Shown: piece after piece, positions 1-9,139 of the stretch | Numbering within the stretch: the first letter of the stretch is position 1 | Layout of the letters: each line of letters starts with the position of its first letter | Origin: Hyphomicrobiales bacterium | GTDB taxonomy: Bacteria > Pseudomonadota > Alphaproteobacteria > Rhizobiales > Rhizobiaceae | Reading direction: 5' to 3' | Length of the DNA stretch: 64,000 nucleotides | Assembly: GCA_002709005.1 (NCBI GenBank) | Contig: PAPH01000044.1 | Location: forward strand, 124,001 to 188,000 | Program-made: the position numbers and the translations under genes | Notes under the pieces: generated by a model | What the model was told of the DNA's origin: nothing | The model's input: only the letters and a program-made list of their open reading frames with translations | Databases searched by the model: none

Positions 1-252
1 TCGCTCGCCCGGCGCCAGCCGCGACCAGCGGCCATCCTCGAAAGCGTCGCGCGCCTTTTCGACGGCGAAATCCACATCGGCTGACCCGCAGGCGGCGATC
101 CCGGTCAGCACCTCACCGGTTGCCGGATTGACGGTGTCGAATGTCTTGCCGGACTTCGCCGGGCGGAAACCGCCGTCGATGAAGGCCTGGTTCGGGAAAT
201 CGAGGCCGGCGGCAATTGCCTTGTATTCTTCGGTCGTCAGGAGTTCGCTCAT
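1..252 (-). CDS. Aldehyde dehydrogenase, N-terminal part (runs off window edge)
   Basis: Reverse-strand translation from ATG at 252: MSELLTTEEYKAIAAGLDFPNQAFIDGGFRPAKSGKTFDTVNPATGEVL..., a typical ALDH N-terminus (FIDGGF, NPATGEV). Confidence 0.85.
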   Translation of the reverse strand, partial: MSELLTTEEYKAIAAGLDFPNQAFIDGGFRPAKSGKTFDTVNPATGEVLTGIAACGSADVDFAVEKARDAFEDGRWSRLAPGER

Positions 253-254
253 GG

Positions 255-1160
255 TCATGCCTCCGCTTCGATTTCGGCAACAGTGCGCTTGAGGACGCGC
301 ACCACCTGCTCAAGTTGCCGTTTGTCGTCCTTGTTGAGCGGCTTGAGCGGAGGGCGCGGCGGCCCGGCATACTGCCCGTTCATCTCGCATCCGTACTTGA
401 TACACTGGATAAACTTCCCCCCCTGTTCGAGAACGCGCATCAGAGGCATCATCGCCGACATGATCCGCCGCCCCTTGTCGAAGTTGCCCTCTAACGCGCA
501 GGCCTTCCACAACGCGATGTGTTCTTTCGGCAGGAAGTTGGAGCCGCCGCAAACCCAGCTCCGGGCGCCCCAGGCGAAGAACTCCAGCGCTTGGTCGTCC
601 ATGCCGCAGGACATCTGTATGTGCGGATAATCGCGCGCCAGCAGATGCACCCGGTTGATGTCGCCCGAGCTTTCCTTGATGGCGCAAAAATTGCGGCTGC
701 GACCGATGCGGTCGAGAAACTCTTCTCCCATATCGATGCCCATTCGCCCCGGATAGTTATAAAGCATGACCGGCAGGTCGGCCGCCCTGTCGATGGCCAG
801 CGCATTGAGAGCGCTTTCACGCTCGGTCGGTACCGCATAGGGGGGCGAACCGACCAGAATTGCCGCGGCGCCGATCTTGGCTGCGACTTCGGCCATTGCA
901 ATGGAGTCGGGAAGCCGTATGGCCACGGTGCCGACGATCAGCGGCAGGCGTTCGCCGACAACCTCACGGGCGAGTTTTGCCATTTCAATGCGTTCGTCCA
1001 TCGACTGGGCATAGTATTCCCCCGTCGATCCGCCATTGATGATGCCGTGGACACCGGCCTCGATCAGCGCCTCGATATTTGAAACGAAGGCGTCACGGTC
1101 GATGCTTCCATCCTCGCGGTGAGGCGTGATTATGGGCGTGTAAATACCTTCGAACTTCAT
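255..1160 (-). CDS. Dihydrodipicolinate synthase (DapA)/N-acetylneuraminate lyase family protein
   Basis: GIYTPIITPHREDGSID..., GGSTGEYYAQS, LYNYPGR, IKESSGD: DapA-family motifs including the Schiff-base lysine region. Confidence 0.88.
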   Translation of the reverse strand: MKFEGIYTPIITPHREDGSIDRDAFVSNIEALIEAGVHGIINGGSTGEYYAQSMDERIEMAKLAREVVGERLPLIVGTVAIRLPDSIAMAEVAAKIGAAAILVGSPPYAVPTERESALNALAIDRAADLPVMLYNYPGRMGIDMGEEFLDRIGRSRNFCAIKESSGDINRVHLLARDYPHIQMSCGMDDQALEFFAWGARSWVCGGSNFLPKEHIALWKACALEGNFDKGRRIMSAMMPLMRVLEQGGKFIQCIKYGCEMNGQYAGPPRPPLKPLNKDDKRQLEQVVRVLKRTVAEIEAEA

Positions 1161-1879
1161 GCGTTACCTCTCTTCCGCTGGCTGCCCGGAGCATGGCCGA
1201 GCGGAATCTGAATACTTTTCGGCGTTACGAAACTTTCGATTTCCGCACGCGACAACTCCCAATGCGCCACCGCCAGTTCGGAGGCTGCGTCGGCGTCTCC
1301 CGACTCGATAAGCGCGATGAATTGATCGTGCTGCTCTGCCGCCACGGCTCGTTGATCGGCAAGCGCCTGTGTCCTTGGACTGTAAAACGTCATGCCGATG
1401 CGCGTGTGATCGATCAGGAGACGGCGCAGGCTTGGGACGAGGAACTCGTTGTCCGCCATCTCGCCTATGATGGCGTGGAACCGCTCGTTCATCAGAGCGC
1501 GAGCGGGGGTGTCGCCATCGCGGATGGCCGCCCGGAAAAGCAACTGGGTATCTTTCAACCGCATGATCTGTTCGGCGCGGGCGTTCTCGGCGGCCAGTCG
1601 GGTAACGGCAGCATAAATCATCGGCGCCGCGACGAAGAAGTTGCGGAGCGTCTTGTGCGTCATCGGCGCGACCTGTGCGCCGCGGTTCTCGTGCAGAACG
1701 ACATAGCCGTCTCCCGCCAGTTGTCGCAACACTTCGCGCAACGGCGGCCGTGAGATCATGTAGGCCTCCGCGATCCGTGTCTCGTCCAGGTAACTGCCGG
1801 GCTCGAGATCCAACGTGAGGATCCGCCGTTGCAGATCCTCCAGACAGTTTGCCTTCCTGCTTCTGTTGTCGTCGCTCAC
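1157..1879 (-). CDS. GntR (FadR-type) transcriptional regulator
   Basis: GTG start at 1879 after GGAGAAG; LDETRIAEAYMISRPPLREVLRQLAGDGYV winged-HTH motif and FCD-like C-terminus. The upstream extension in the ORF track is rejected. Confidence 0.85.
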   Translation of the reverse strand: MSDDNRSRKANCLEDLQRRILTLDLEPGSYLDETRIAEAYMISRPPLREVLRQLAGDGYVVLHENRGAQVAPMTHKTLRNFFVAAPMIYAAVTRLAAENARAEQIMRLKDTQLLFRAAIRDGDTPARALMNERFHAIIGEMADNEFLVPSLRRLLIDHTRIGMTFYSPRTQALADQRAVAAEQHDQFIALIESGDADAASELAVAHWELSRAEIESFVTPKSIQIPLGHAPGSQRKRGNA

Positions 1880-2008
1880 CTGCTTCTCCTTCCGGCAATG
1901 CTTGGCGCGAAGCATAGCGCCGTTCATGCGTCTATGTGTAGGCTTATAAAATACATCTTGTCTACAGTAGATTTTTATGTTCATGATCGCGGCAAAAGAG
2001 GGGACAAG

Positions 2009-3091
2009 ATGGCCGAGACCACGCGAGAAACCGTCATTCGCTGCGAGGGCGTCTGGAAGATTTTTGGCGACATGCCTCGTGACGCGCTGGACGCCGTGCT
2101 TACGCAGAGAATGTCGAAAGAGGAGATCCGCGATCGCTATGACTGCATAGTCGGCGTGCGGGATGCGAGTTTCAGTGTCGCGCGCGGCGAGATCTTCTGC
2201 ATCATGGGCTTGTCGGGGTCCGGAAAGTCGACACTGATCCGCCATATCAACCGCCTCATAGAACCGACCGCGGGCTCCATCCTGATCGAGGGCGAGGACG
2301 TAAACGCGCTGTCGGCGCGGGATTTGCGCCGGCTGCGGGCCGAAAAGATCGGCATGGTGTTCCAGAACATGGCCTTGATGCCGCACAGAACGGTGCTGGA
2401 AAATGTCGGTTTCAGCCAGGAAGTACGCGGCCACGATTTGCGCGAACGCAACAGCAATGCACTGCGCGCCATCGAAGCCGTCGATCTGAAAGGCTGGGAG
2501 AACAAGTATCCCGACGAACTCTCCGGCGGAATGCAGCAGCGCGTCGGTCTGGCCCGCGCAATTGCCGCCGATCCGACGATCTTGCTGATGGACGAGCCGT
2601 TCTCTGCGCTCGACCCGCTGATCCGGCGGCAGTTGCAGGAAAAGTTCATGACTTTATCGGCCGAGATGAAGAAGACGACGCTCTTCATCACCCACGATCT
2701 CGACGAGGCGATCCGCATCGGCGACCGCATCGCCATCATGAAAGACGGCATTCTGGTGCAGATCGGGACACCCGAAGAAATCGTCACCAATCCAGCGGAT
2801 GACTACGTCGCCGAGTTTGTCGCAGGGATTTCGAAGCTCGACCTGGTGTCGGCGGGAAAAATCATGGAGCCCATCGACGCTTTTCTGCAGCGCCGCGGCA
2901 ACAGCGACATCGCGGATTGGCCCGAGGCTCATCCCGGTCAGTCACTCGACGACCTCCTCAACCTGTCGATCAGCACGCAGCATCCCGTCGTCGTCAAGAT
3001 CGACGGCAATCCGATCGGCATCGTTACGAAGAACACGCTTCTTCGCGGCATCAAGGGCGAATTCAGCCCGCGGACCAATCTTCCAGGCTGA
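2009..3091 (+). CDS. Quaternary-amine (glycine betaine/choline-type) ABC transporter ATP-binding protein
   Basis: Walker A GLSGSGKST, signature LSGGMQQR, Walker B LLMDEPFSALDP, C-terminal CBS-like region; ProV/OpuAA family. ATG at 2009. Confidence 0.9.
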   Translation: MAETTRETVIRCEGVWKIFGDMPRDALDAVLTQRMSKEEIRDRYDCIVGVRDASFSVARGEIFCIMGLSGSGKSTLIRHINRLIEPTAGSILIEGEDVNALSARDLRRLRAEKIGMVFQNMALMPHRTVLENVGFSQEVRGHDLRERNSNALRAIEAVDLKGWENKYPDELSGGMQQRVGLARAIAADPTILLMDEPFSALDPLIRRQLQEKFMTLSAEMKKTTLFITHDLDEAIRIGDRIAIMKDGILVQIGTPEEIVTNPADDYVAEFVAGISKLDLVSAGKIMEPIDAFLQRRGNSDIADWPEAHPGQSLDDLLNLSISTQHPVVVKIDGNPIGIVTKNTLLRGIKGEFSPRTNLPG

Positions 3092-3103
3092 GGAGGCACC
3101 GAT

Positions 3104-4039
3104 ATGGCCGAAACCGAATTCAACCTCCTCGACCCGTTTTCATCCATCGACCTCGGCATTGCCGATATGACGGACGGCATCAAGCAATGGGCGATCGGCA
3201 ACCGGGAAATCATCCAACCGGTGAAGAATGTCTTCAACTCGATGATTACCGGCATCGATACCGCGCTAAATGCCGTTCCGCCGGTTGTCATGCTGTTGAT
3301 CCTGGTTCTGGTCGCCTGGCAGGCGGCCGGCAAGCGAACCGCCGGCGTGGTCGCAATCAGCATGATCGCGCTCGGTCTGCTCGCACCGAATGCCTGGGGG
3401 CTGGCGATGACCACCCTCGCTATCGTGGTGTCGTCGGTGATCCTTTGCTTCTTGATCGGACTGCCACTCGGCATTCTGGCGGGCAAGAGCGACCGCTTCG
3501 AAACGGCGATACGCCCGGTCCTGGACACGATGCAGACGATCCCGGCATTCGTCTATCTGGTGCCCGTGGTCATGCTGATCGGTATTGGCAACGTATCCGG
3601 CGTCATCGTGACGATCATCTTTTCGCTGCCGCCTCTCATTCGCCTGACCTCTCTCGGCATTCGCGGCGTCAATCCTTCGGTTGTCGAGGCTGCGCGCGCC
3701 TTTGGCGCAAATCCGCGCCAGATCCTGTTCAAGGTCGAGATGCCGCTCGCCACGCCAACCATTCTGGCCGGGGTCAACCAGACGATCATGCTGTCGCTAT
3801 CGATGGTGGTCATCGCCTCGATGATCTCGGTCAAGGGCTTGGGCAACGAGGTGTTGCGCGCCATGGGACGGCTTGACGCCGGCAAGGCGATCGTCGGCGG
3901 CATGGGCATTGTCATCCTCGCAATCGTTCTCGACCGGATCACCCAGGGAATGGGGCAATCCGGGCGCGAGCGTGGTCACCGTCACTGGTGGCAGGGCGGA
4001 CCGGTCGGGCTCGTCATGCGCATCATCGGCAAAACTTGA
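3104..4039 (+). CDS. Glycine betaine-type ABC transporter permease (ProW/OpuAB family)
   Basis: Multiple TM segments, VLDTMQTIPAFVYLVPVVMLIGIGNVSGVIVTIIFSLPPLIRLT motif; follows the ATPase gene. Confidence 0.9.
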   Translation: MAETEFNLLDPFSSIDLGIADMTDGIKQWAIGNREIIQPVKNVFNSMITGIDTALNAVPPVVMLLILVLVAWQAAGKRTAGVVAISMIALGLLAPNAWGLAMTTLAIVVSSVILCFLIGLPLGILAGKSDRFETAIRPVLDTMQTIPAFVYLVPVVMLIGIGNVSGVIVTIIFSLPPLIRLTSLGIRGVNPSVVEAARAFGANPRQILFKVEMPLATPTILAGVNQTIMLSLSMVVIASMISVKGLGNEVLRAMGRLDAGKAIVGGMGIVILAIVLDRITQGMGQSGRERGHRHWWQGGPVGLVMRIIGKT

Positions 4040-4080
4040 GATCTTCCTGCAACAAAGCAACAACAGAGGAACAAGCAAAA

Positions 4081-5064
4081 ATGTTCATGAAGACACTAAT
4101 CGCAGCAGTGCTGGCAACCACGGCGCTCACCGGCGCGACGCTGGCCAATGACAAACCCGGCGAAGGCGTGACTGTTCGCCCGGTCGTCGGCCTGATCGCG
4201 GAAGAATACTTCCAGAGCCGGATCGTCTTCCATGCGCTCGAAGATCTCGGCTATACCGTCGCCGAACCGCTCGAAGCGGAAATCCAGACCGCGCACCTTG
4301 CCGTCGGTACTGGCGACGCTGATTTCTATCCGATCCAGTGGAAGAACCTTCAACAAGCATTTTTCGACGAATCCGGCGGAGATGACGTCCTTGAGCGTGT
4401 GGGCCCCTTCATCAGCGGCATGGTTCAGGGCTACCTGATCGACAAGAAAACTTATGATTCCGGCGTCACGAACCTGGGTGACCTCAAGGATCCGGCCATC
4501 GCCGCGAAGTTCGACGCCGATGGTGACGGCAAGGCCGATCTGGCGGGCTGCGTTCCGGGCTGGGGCTGCGAGCGCGTGATCGAGCACCATCTGACCGAGT
4601 ATGGATTGCGCGACACGGTGACCCACAATCAGGGTTCCTACAACGCCATCATGGCCGATACGATCGCGCGCTACCAGAACGGCGAGCCGATCTTCTACTA
4701 CACATGGACCCCATACTGGGTCTCCGGTGCGCTGGTCCCCGGAAAGGATGTTGAATGGTTGAGCGTCCCCTACACCTCCCTCCCCGACGGGGTCGAGGCG
4801 GAGACCACATTCGACGGCAAGAACCTCGGTTTCGCTGTCGACAACATGTACATCCTGACAACCGACAAGTTCCTGGCTGACAATCCTCCGGCCGCCAAGC
4901 TCTTCGCCGCGATGAACATCAACATCAACGACATCTCTGCGCAGAACAAGAAAATGGCAGACGGCGAAGACAAGTCCGCCGATATCGACCGGCACGTGTC
5001 CGAGTGGATTGCGGCCCACCAGGCCGACTACGACAGCTGGCTGGCTGCCGCCCGCGCCGATTAA
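4081..5064 (+). CDS. ProX/OpuAC-type substrate-binding protein with signal peptide
   Basis: MFMKTLIAAVLATTALTGATLA signal; WTPYWVSGALVPGKDVEWL and other betaine-SBP-like segments; third gene of the ABC cluster. Confidence 0.88.
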   Translation: MFMKTLIAAVLATTALTGATLANDKPGEGVTVRPVVGLIAEEYFQSRIVFHALEDLGYTVAEPLEAEIQTAHLAVGTGDADFYPIQWKNLQQAFFDESGGDDVLERVGPFISGMVQGYLIDKKTYDSGVTNLGDLKDPAIAAKFDADGDGKADLAGCVPGWGCERVIEHHLTEYGLRDTVTHNQGSYNAIMADTIARYQNGEPIFYYTWTPYWVSGALVPGKDVEWLSVPYTSLPDGVEAETTFDGKNLGFAVDNMYILTTDKFLADNPPAAKLFAAMNININDISAQNKKMADGEDKSADIDRHVSEWIAAHQADYDSWLAAARAD

Positions 5065-5070
5065 CAGGAT

Positions 5071-5114
5071 AATGATCGACGCCGCGCGGCTTCTGTCGCG
5101 CGGCGTCGATCATT
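5071..5114. repeat. Perfect 18-bp inverted repeat with 8-nt loop (hairpin)
   Basis: AATGATCGACGCCGCGCG (5071-5088) - gcttctgt - CGCGCGGCGTCGATCATT (5097-5114). Confidence 0.95.
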
Positions 5115-5130
5115 CGAAGAGATCGAGCCC

Positions 5131-6081
5131 ATGACAGGCATGCAGCATTTCATGTTCGCGTTGGCGGAAAATTTTACCCACCTTGCGTTCTCCTGTGCCG
5201 TAGAACCCTTGCGACTCGCCAATCTGATCAGCAACAAAGATCTCTATCGCTGGTCATTCGCCTCACCAGACGGCCGGACGGCGACCAGTTCAAACGGCGC
5301 CGTGACGCTGGTTCACCATTCCTTTGAAAATTTGCCCGAATGCGACCGTCTTTTCGTCATCTCGGGCATTGAGATGCACCGTCGAGACCACAGTGACCTG
5401 ATCGCCACGCTCCGGCGCGAGCGCAGCAGAGGCAGGCAAATCGGTGCGTTGTGCTCGGGCGCATGGGTATTGGCCAAGGCCGGGTTCCTCTACGGTATGC
5501 AGGCCGCGATACACTGGGAATACCACGACGCCTTCATGGAGGAATTTCCTGATGTCAATCTTGTTCGCAACGTCTTCGTTGCCGATGAAAAGTTCATCAC
5601 CGCGTCCGGGGGAACTGCGACCGCCGACTTGATGCTGCACCTGATCGAGGTCGATCACGGCTACGATCTTTCGGCCGCAATCGCCGACCAGATGGTCTAT
5701 GCCGCGGTGCGCAATTCCACAGCGGCGCAACGGGCCTCCCTACATTCGCGTCACGGAATGCGTAGCAAACATATCGTCAAGGCGATCGAGATGATGCGCG
5801 ACAATATCGACGATCCGATCTCGCCAGCGGCGATAGCCCGCGAACTCGGAATCTCGCCGCGCCAGATCCAGCGTCTGTTCGGCCGCCACCTGAATACCTC
5901 TCCAACCAAGTACTTCATGGAAATGCGGTTGGAACGGGCACATCATTTGCTGAAACAAACGGATTCCTCTGTCACCCAGGTTGCCGTGGCCTGCGGCTTT
6001 GTCAATCCAGGCCATTTCTCCCGCATCTATCGCGCCGCCTATGGCGTTTCGCCCATGACGGACCGCAGTCGTCTTTCTTGA
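5131..6081 (+). CDS. GlxA/GbdR-type AraC-family regulator (DJ-1/PfpI-like domain plus AraC HTH)
   Basis: N-terminal IGALCSGAWVLAKAGFL (GATase1-like) and C-terminal AIARELGISPRQIQRLFGRHLNTSPTKYFMEMRLERA...VAVACGFVNPGHFSRIYR AraC HTH. Confidence 0.9.
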   Translation: MTGMQHFMFALAENFTHLAFSCAVEPLRLANLISNKDLYRWSFASPDGRTATSSNGAVTLVHHSFENLPECDRLFVISGIEMHRRDHSDLIATLRRERSRGRQIGALCSGAWVLAKAGFLYGMQAAIHWEYHDAFMEEFPDVNLVRNVFVADEKFITASGGTATADLMLHLIEVDHGYDLSAAIADQMVYAAVRNSTAAQRASLHSRHGMRSKHIVKAIEMMRDNIDDPISPAAIARELGISPRQIQRLFGRHLNTSPTKYFMEMRLERAHHLLKQTDSSVTQVAVACGFVNPGHFSRIYRAAYGVSPMTDRSRLS

Positions 6082-6348
6082 GGTGGGACTGGGTTTTACC
6101 CGCAAACAGGAATTGCATTTCTTATGCAGCGCTGCCGAATGACAGCTTACGAGAGTTTTCGATCTCGGGCCGAATAGAACCGGACGCACCTGATCTAGCT
6201 CGGCTTTGCCGCGGCTGATGAACGTCAAACGGGAAATGGATGAGCTGGACGTCGCCACACGGAAGCGGCGCACCGACATCAAAATCGACGGCTACACTCG
6301 GCCTTTTGGTCGATCAAGGTCAGTTTTCATCTTCGGTGTGGGGATTGA

Positions 6349-6425
6349 TGGTAGCGGAGGAGGGATTCGAACCCCCGACACAAGGATTATGATTCCTCTG
6401 CTCTAACCTACTGAGCTACTCCGCC
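6349..6425 (-). tRNA. tRNA-Met (anticodon CAT, probably elongator), CCA encoded
   Basis: Reverse complement GGCGGAGTAGCTCAGTAGGTTAGAGCAGAGGAATCATAATCCTTGTGTCGGGGGTTCGAATCCCTCCTCCGCTACCA folds as a cloverleaf; CAT anticodon. A tRNA-Ile2 (lysidine) identity cannot be formally excluded without a search. Confidence 0.9.
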
Positions 6426-6786
6426 AGGAGCGAGGGGACGCGCTGGGCGTCCGGGTCGGTCGGGCGGCATATAAGGGGCGGGCCTGCCGGGTGTCAAGCA
6501 CGTTGGACGGGGAAAAGACGGCGCCATCCGGCGCGCGGTTCTTAGCCCTACTTGGCACGCTTGCCATAGCCATCGTCACAAGGTCCCGCGGGGCCTTGCG
6601 CAGGAGGGCCTGACAGCCGCCCGGACCGCCTTCCCGACTGACCGCGCCGCCTTGTCGCGCCCGTTCCCCGCCCCTTGCCTTGCGGCCCCCGCGGGTCTAG
6701 TCATCGCGCCGGAACGCCAAGGCCCTTGCCGGATCGCCACGACCGGCCGGCCTTTTCCGCGACAACCAATCTGGATACGAGACTTC

Positions 6787-7764
6787 ATGACCGAGACCGC
6801 AGCACCCACCTCCGAGCTCAAGATCGCCGTCGTCGGCTGCGGGGTCTGGGGCGGCAATCACATCCGTACGCTGGCCGGGCTCGGCGCGCTCGGCGCGGTC
6901 TGCGACCGCAATCCGGAAAAGGCCAACGAGAAGGTAGCCGAATTCGGCGGCAAGGCGCTCTCCTTCGAGGACATGCTGGCCGATGAAGGGATCGACGGCG
7001 TGGTGCTCGCCCTGCCGCCGCACGAGCACGCCGAGGCCGCCCTTCAGGTGATCGCCGCCGGCAAGCACGTGCTCGTCGAAAAGCCGATCGCGCTCTCGGT
7101 CGCGGATGCCAGACGGGTGGTGGAGGCAGCAGAGGCCTCCGGCCTCCTCGCCATGACCGGCCATGTGTTGCGCTACCATCCCGCCTTCGAGGCACTGACC
7201 GATCTTGCGGCCGGCGGGCAGTTGGGCGAGATCAAATATGTCCATTCCCACCGGCTGGGGCTCGGGCGCTTCCATTCCGAGAACGATGCCTTGTGGGACA
7301 TCGCGCCACACGACCTGTCGCTGATCATGGCGCTGACCGGCGAGCGGCCGGACGCCGTCCACGGCGAGGGATCGGCGGTGCTCAACCACCTGAGCGATTT
7401 CGCGCATCTGCACCTGTCGTTTCCCTCCGGCGTGCGCGGCCACGTGTTCACCTCGCGGCTCAACCCCTATCGCGAGCGCCGGCTCACCGTGATCGGCTCC
7501 AAGGCGATGGCGGTGTTCGAGGACATGGAGCCGTGGGACAAGAAGCTCGCGCTCTACCATCACGAGGTCTGGGAGGACGAGACCGGCTTCCAGTCGAAGA
7601 TGGTGGACCCGGAATATATCGCCATCGACGAGGGCATGCCGCTTACCCGCGAGCTCGAGCACTTCCTCCACTGCATCGCCACCGGCGAGGCCCCCCGCAC
7701 GCCCGTGGCCGACGGCCTGGCGGTGATCGAGATCCTCTCCAAAGGCACCGTGACGCACGATTGA
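6787..7764 (+). CDS. Gfo/Idh/MocA family oxidoreductase
   Basis: KIAVVGCGVWGGNHIRTLAGLG Rossmann motif, GKHVLVEKPIALS motif; ATG at 6787. Confidence 0.88.
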   Translation: MTETAAPTSELKIAVVGCGVWGGNHIRTLAGLGALGAVCDRNPEKANEKVAEFGGKALSFEDMLADEGIDGVVLALPPHEHAEAALQVIAAGKHVLVEKPIALSVADARRVVEAAEASGLLAMTGHVLRYHPAFEALTDLAAGGQLGEIKYVHSHRLGLGRFHSENDALWDIAPHDLSLIMALTGERPDAVHGEGSAVLNHLSDFAHLHLSFPSGVRGHVFTSRLNPYRERRLTVIGSKAMAVFEDMEPWDKKLALYHHEVWEDETGFQSKMVDPEYIAIDEGMPLTRELEHFLHCIATGEAPRTPVADGLAVIEILSKGTVTHD

Positions 7765-7893
7765 GACCGGTGGGGCGAATGGTGAATAGCCAGTAGGGCG
7801 TGAAGGACCTACGCCCCTCCTCCTCCCCCTGAGGGAGGGATTGAGGGCGGGAGCCGCGAGCGCAAGCGATCCCCGCAAACATCCACACGCCAA

Positions 7894-7921
7894 CAAAAAA
7901 GGCAGGCCTCGTGGCCTGCCT
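7894..7921 (-). terminator. Intrinsic terminator downstream of rpoH
   Basis: AGGCAGGCC-tcgt-GGCCTGCCT stem with A-run on + strand (T-run on minus). Confidence 0.8.
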
Positions 7922-7947
7922 CTTCATTCGGTCATATCAGCACCGCC

Positions 7948-8859
7948 TCAGTGGGCGGCGAGCAGGTTTTCGCTGGTTTCGGCACGCTGGGCGGCGGCCG
8001 CCTTCTTGACCGCGTCCTGCACCTTTTCGAAGGCGCGGACCTCGATCTGGCGCACGCGCTCGCGCGATATGTCGAACTCGCCGGAGAGTTCCTCCAGCGT
8101 GATCGGATCGTCGCGCAGGCGCCTGGCCTCGAAGATACGGCGCTCGCGCTCGTTGAGCACATCCATCGCGTCCGACAGCATCGAGCGGCGGTTTTCCAGT
8201 TCGTCCTGCTCGACGAGCATGTCTTCCTGGCTTTCGGAATCATCCACCAGCCAATCCTGCCACTGCCCGCTCTCGCCCTCGCTCGCCTTGATCGGCGCGT
8301 TGAGCGAGGCATCGCCCGACAGGCGGCGGTTCATCGAGATGACCTCCTCCTCGGACACGTTGAGCGTGGTGGCGATTTCGGAGACCTGCTCGGGCTTGAG
8401 ATCGCCCTCTTCGAGCGCCTGGATGCGGCCCTTGACCTTGCGCAGGTTGAAGAACAGCCGCTTCTGATTGGCGGTCGTGCCCATCTTGACGAGCGACCAG
8501 GAGCGCAGGATGTATTCCTGGATGGACGCCTTGATCCACCACATCGCATAGGTCGCGAGGCGGAAGCCGCGCTCGGGATCGAATTTCTTGACGGCCTGCA
8601 TGAGGCCGACATTGCCCTCGGAGATCACTTCGCCGATCGGCAGCCCGTAACCGCGGTAACCCATGGCGATCTTGGCGACGAGCCGCAAATGGCTGGTCAC
8701 CAGCTTGTGGGCGGCCTGGGTGTCCTCGTGCTCGGCATAACGCTTGGCGAGCATGTATTCTTCCTGCGGCTCCAGCATCGGGAACCGCCGGATTTCGGCA
8801 AGATAACGGTTGAGGCCGTTTTCGCCGCTCGAAATGGTCGGCAGTGTGGCCTGGGCCAT
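7948..8859 (-). CDS. rpoH: RNA polymerase sigma-32 factor RpoH
   Basis: LVTSHLRLVAKIAMGYRGYGLPIGEVISEGNVGLMQAVKKFDPERGFRLATYAMWWIKASIQEYILRSWSLVKMGTT; ATG at 8859 with GGAGG upstream. Confidence 0.93.
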   Translation of the reverse strand: MAQATLPTISSGENGLNRYLAEIRRFPMLEPQEEYMLAKRYAEHEDTQAAHKLVTSHLRLVAKIAMGYRGYGLPIGEVISEGNVGLMQAVKKFDPERGFRLATYAMWWIKASIQEYILRSWSLVKMGTTANQKRLFFNLRKVKGRIQALEEGDLKPEQVSEIATTLNVSEEEVISMNRRLSGDASLNAPIKASEGESGQWQDWLVDDSESQEDMLVEQDELENRRSMLSDAMDVLNERERRIFEARRLRDDPITLEELSGEFDISRERVRQIEVRAFEKVQDAVKKAAAAQRAETSENLLAAH

Positions 8860-9139
8860 GAGCACCCTCCTTATTCTCCGGCTCCCTGAAGGCGAGCCGT
8901 CACACCCGGCCGAACACGCGCCGGGTCAGTCTGTATGACAAATAATAATGGCGATTTGGAGGTTCAAGCCCGCGCGCGATCACGCCCGCGTGACGGACGG
9001 CGTGGCGTTTCATCTGATAAACAACAACTGCGGATTAACTATCGCTACAAAGCCTAAACATAACGAAATAATTGATTTCTCAGGGCGGATCCATAATAAA
9101 ATTAGCGACAACACATGATACTAGGGGGAGGTCCGAGAG

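Noticed and set aside
6206-6406. 66-aa ORF running into the tRNA
   Set aside because: Overlaps the tRNA gene and ends with a translation of tRNA sequence (GGIRTPDTRIMI), a well-known spurious ORF type.
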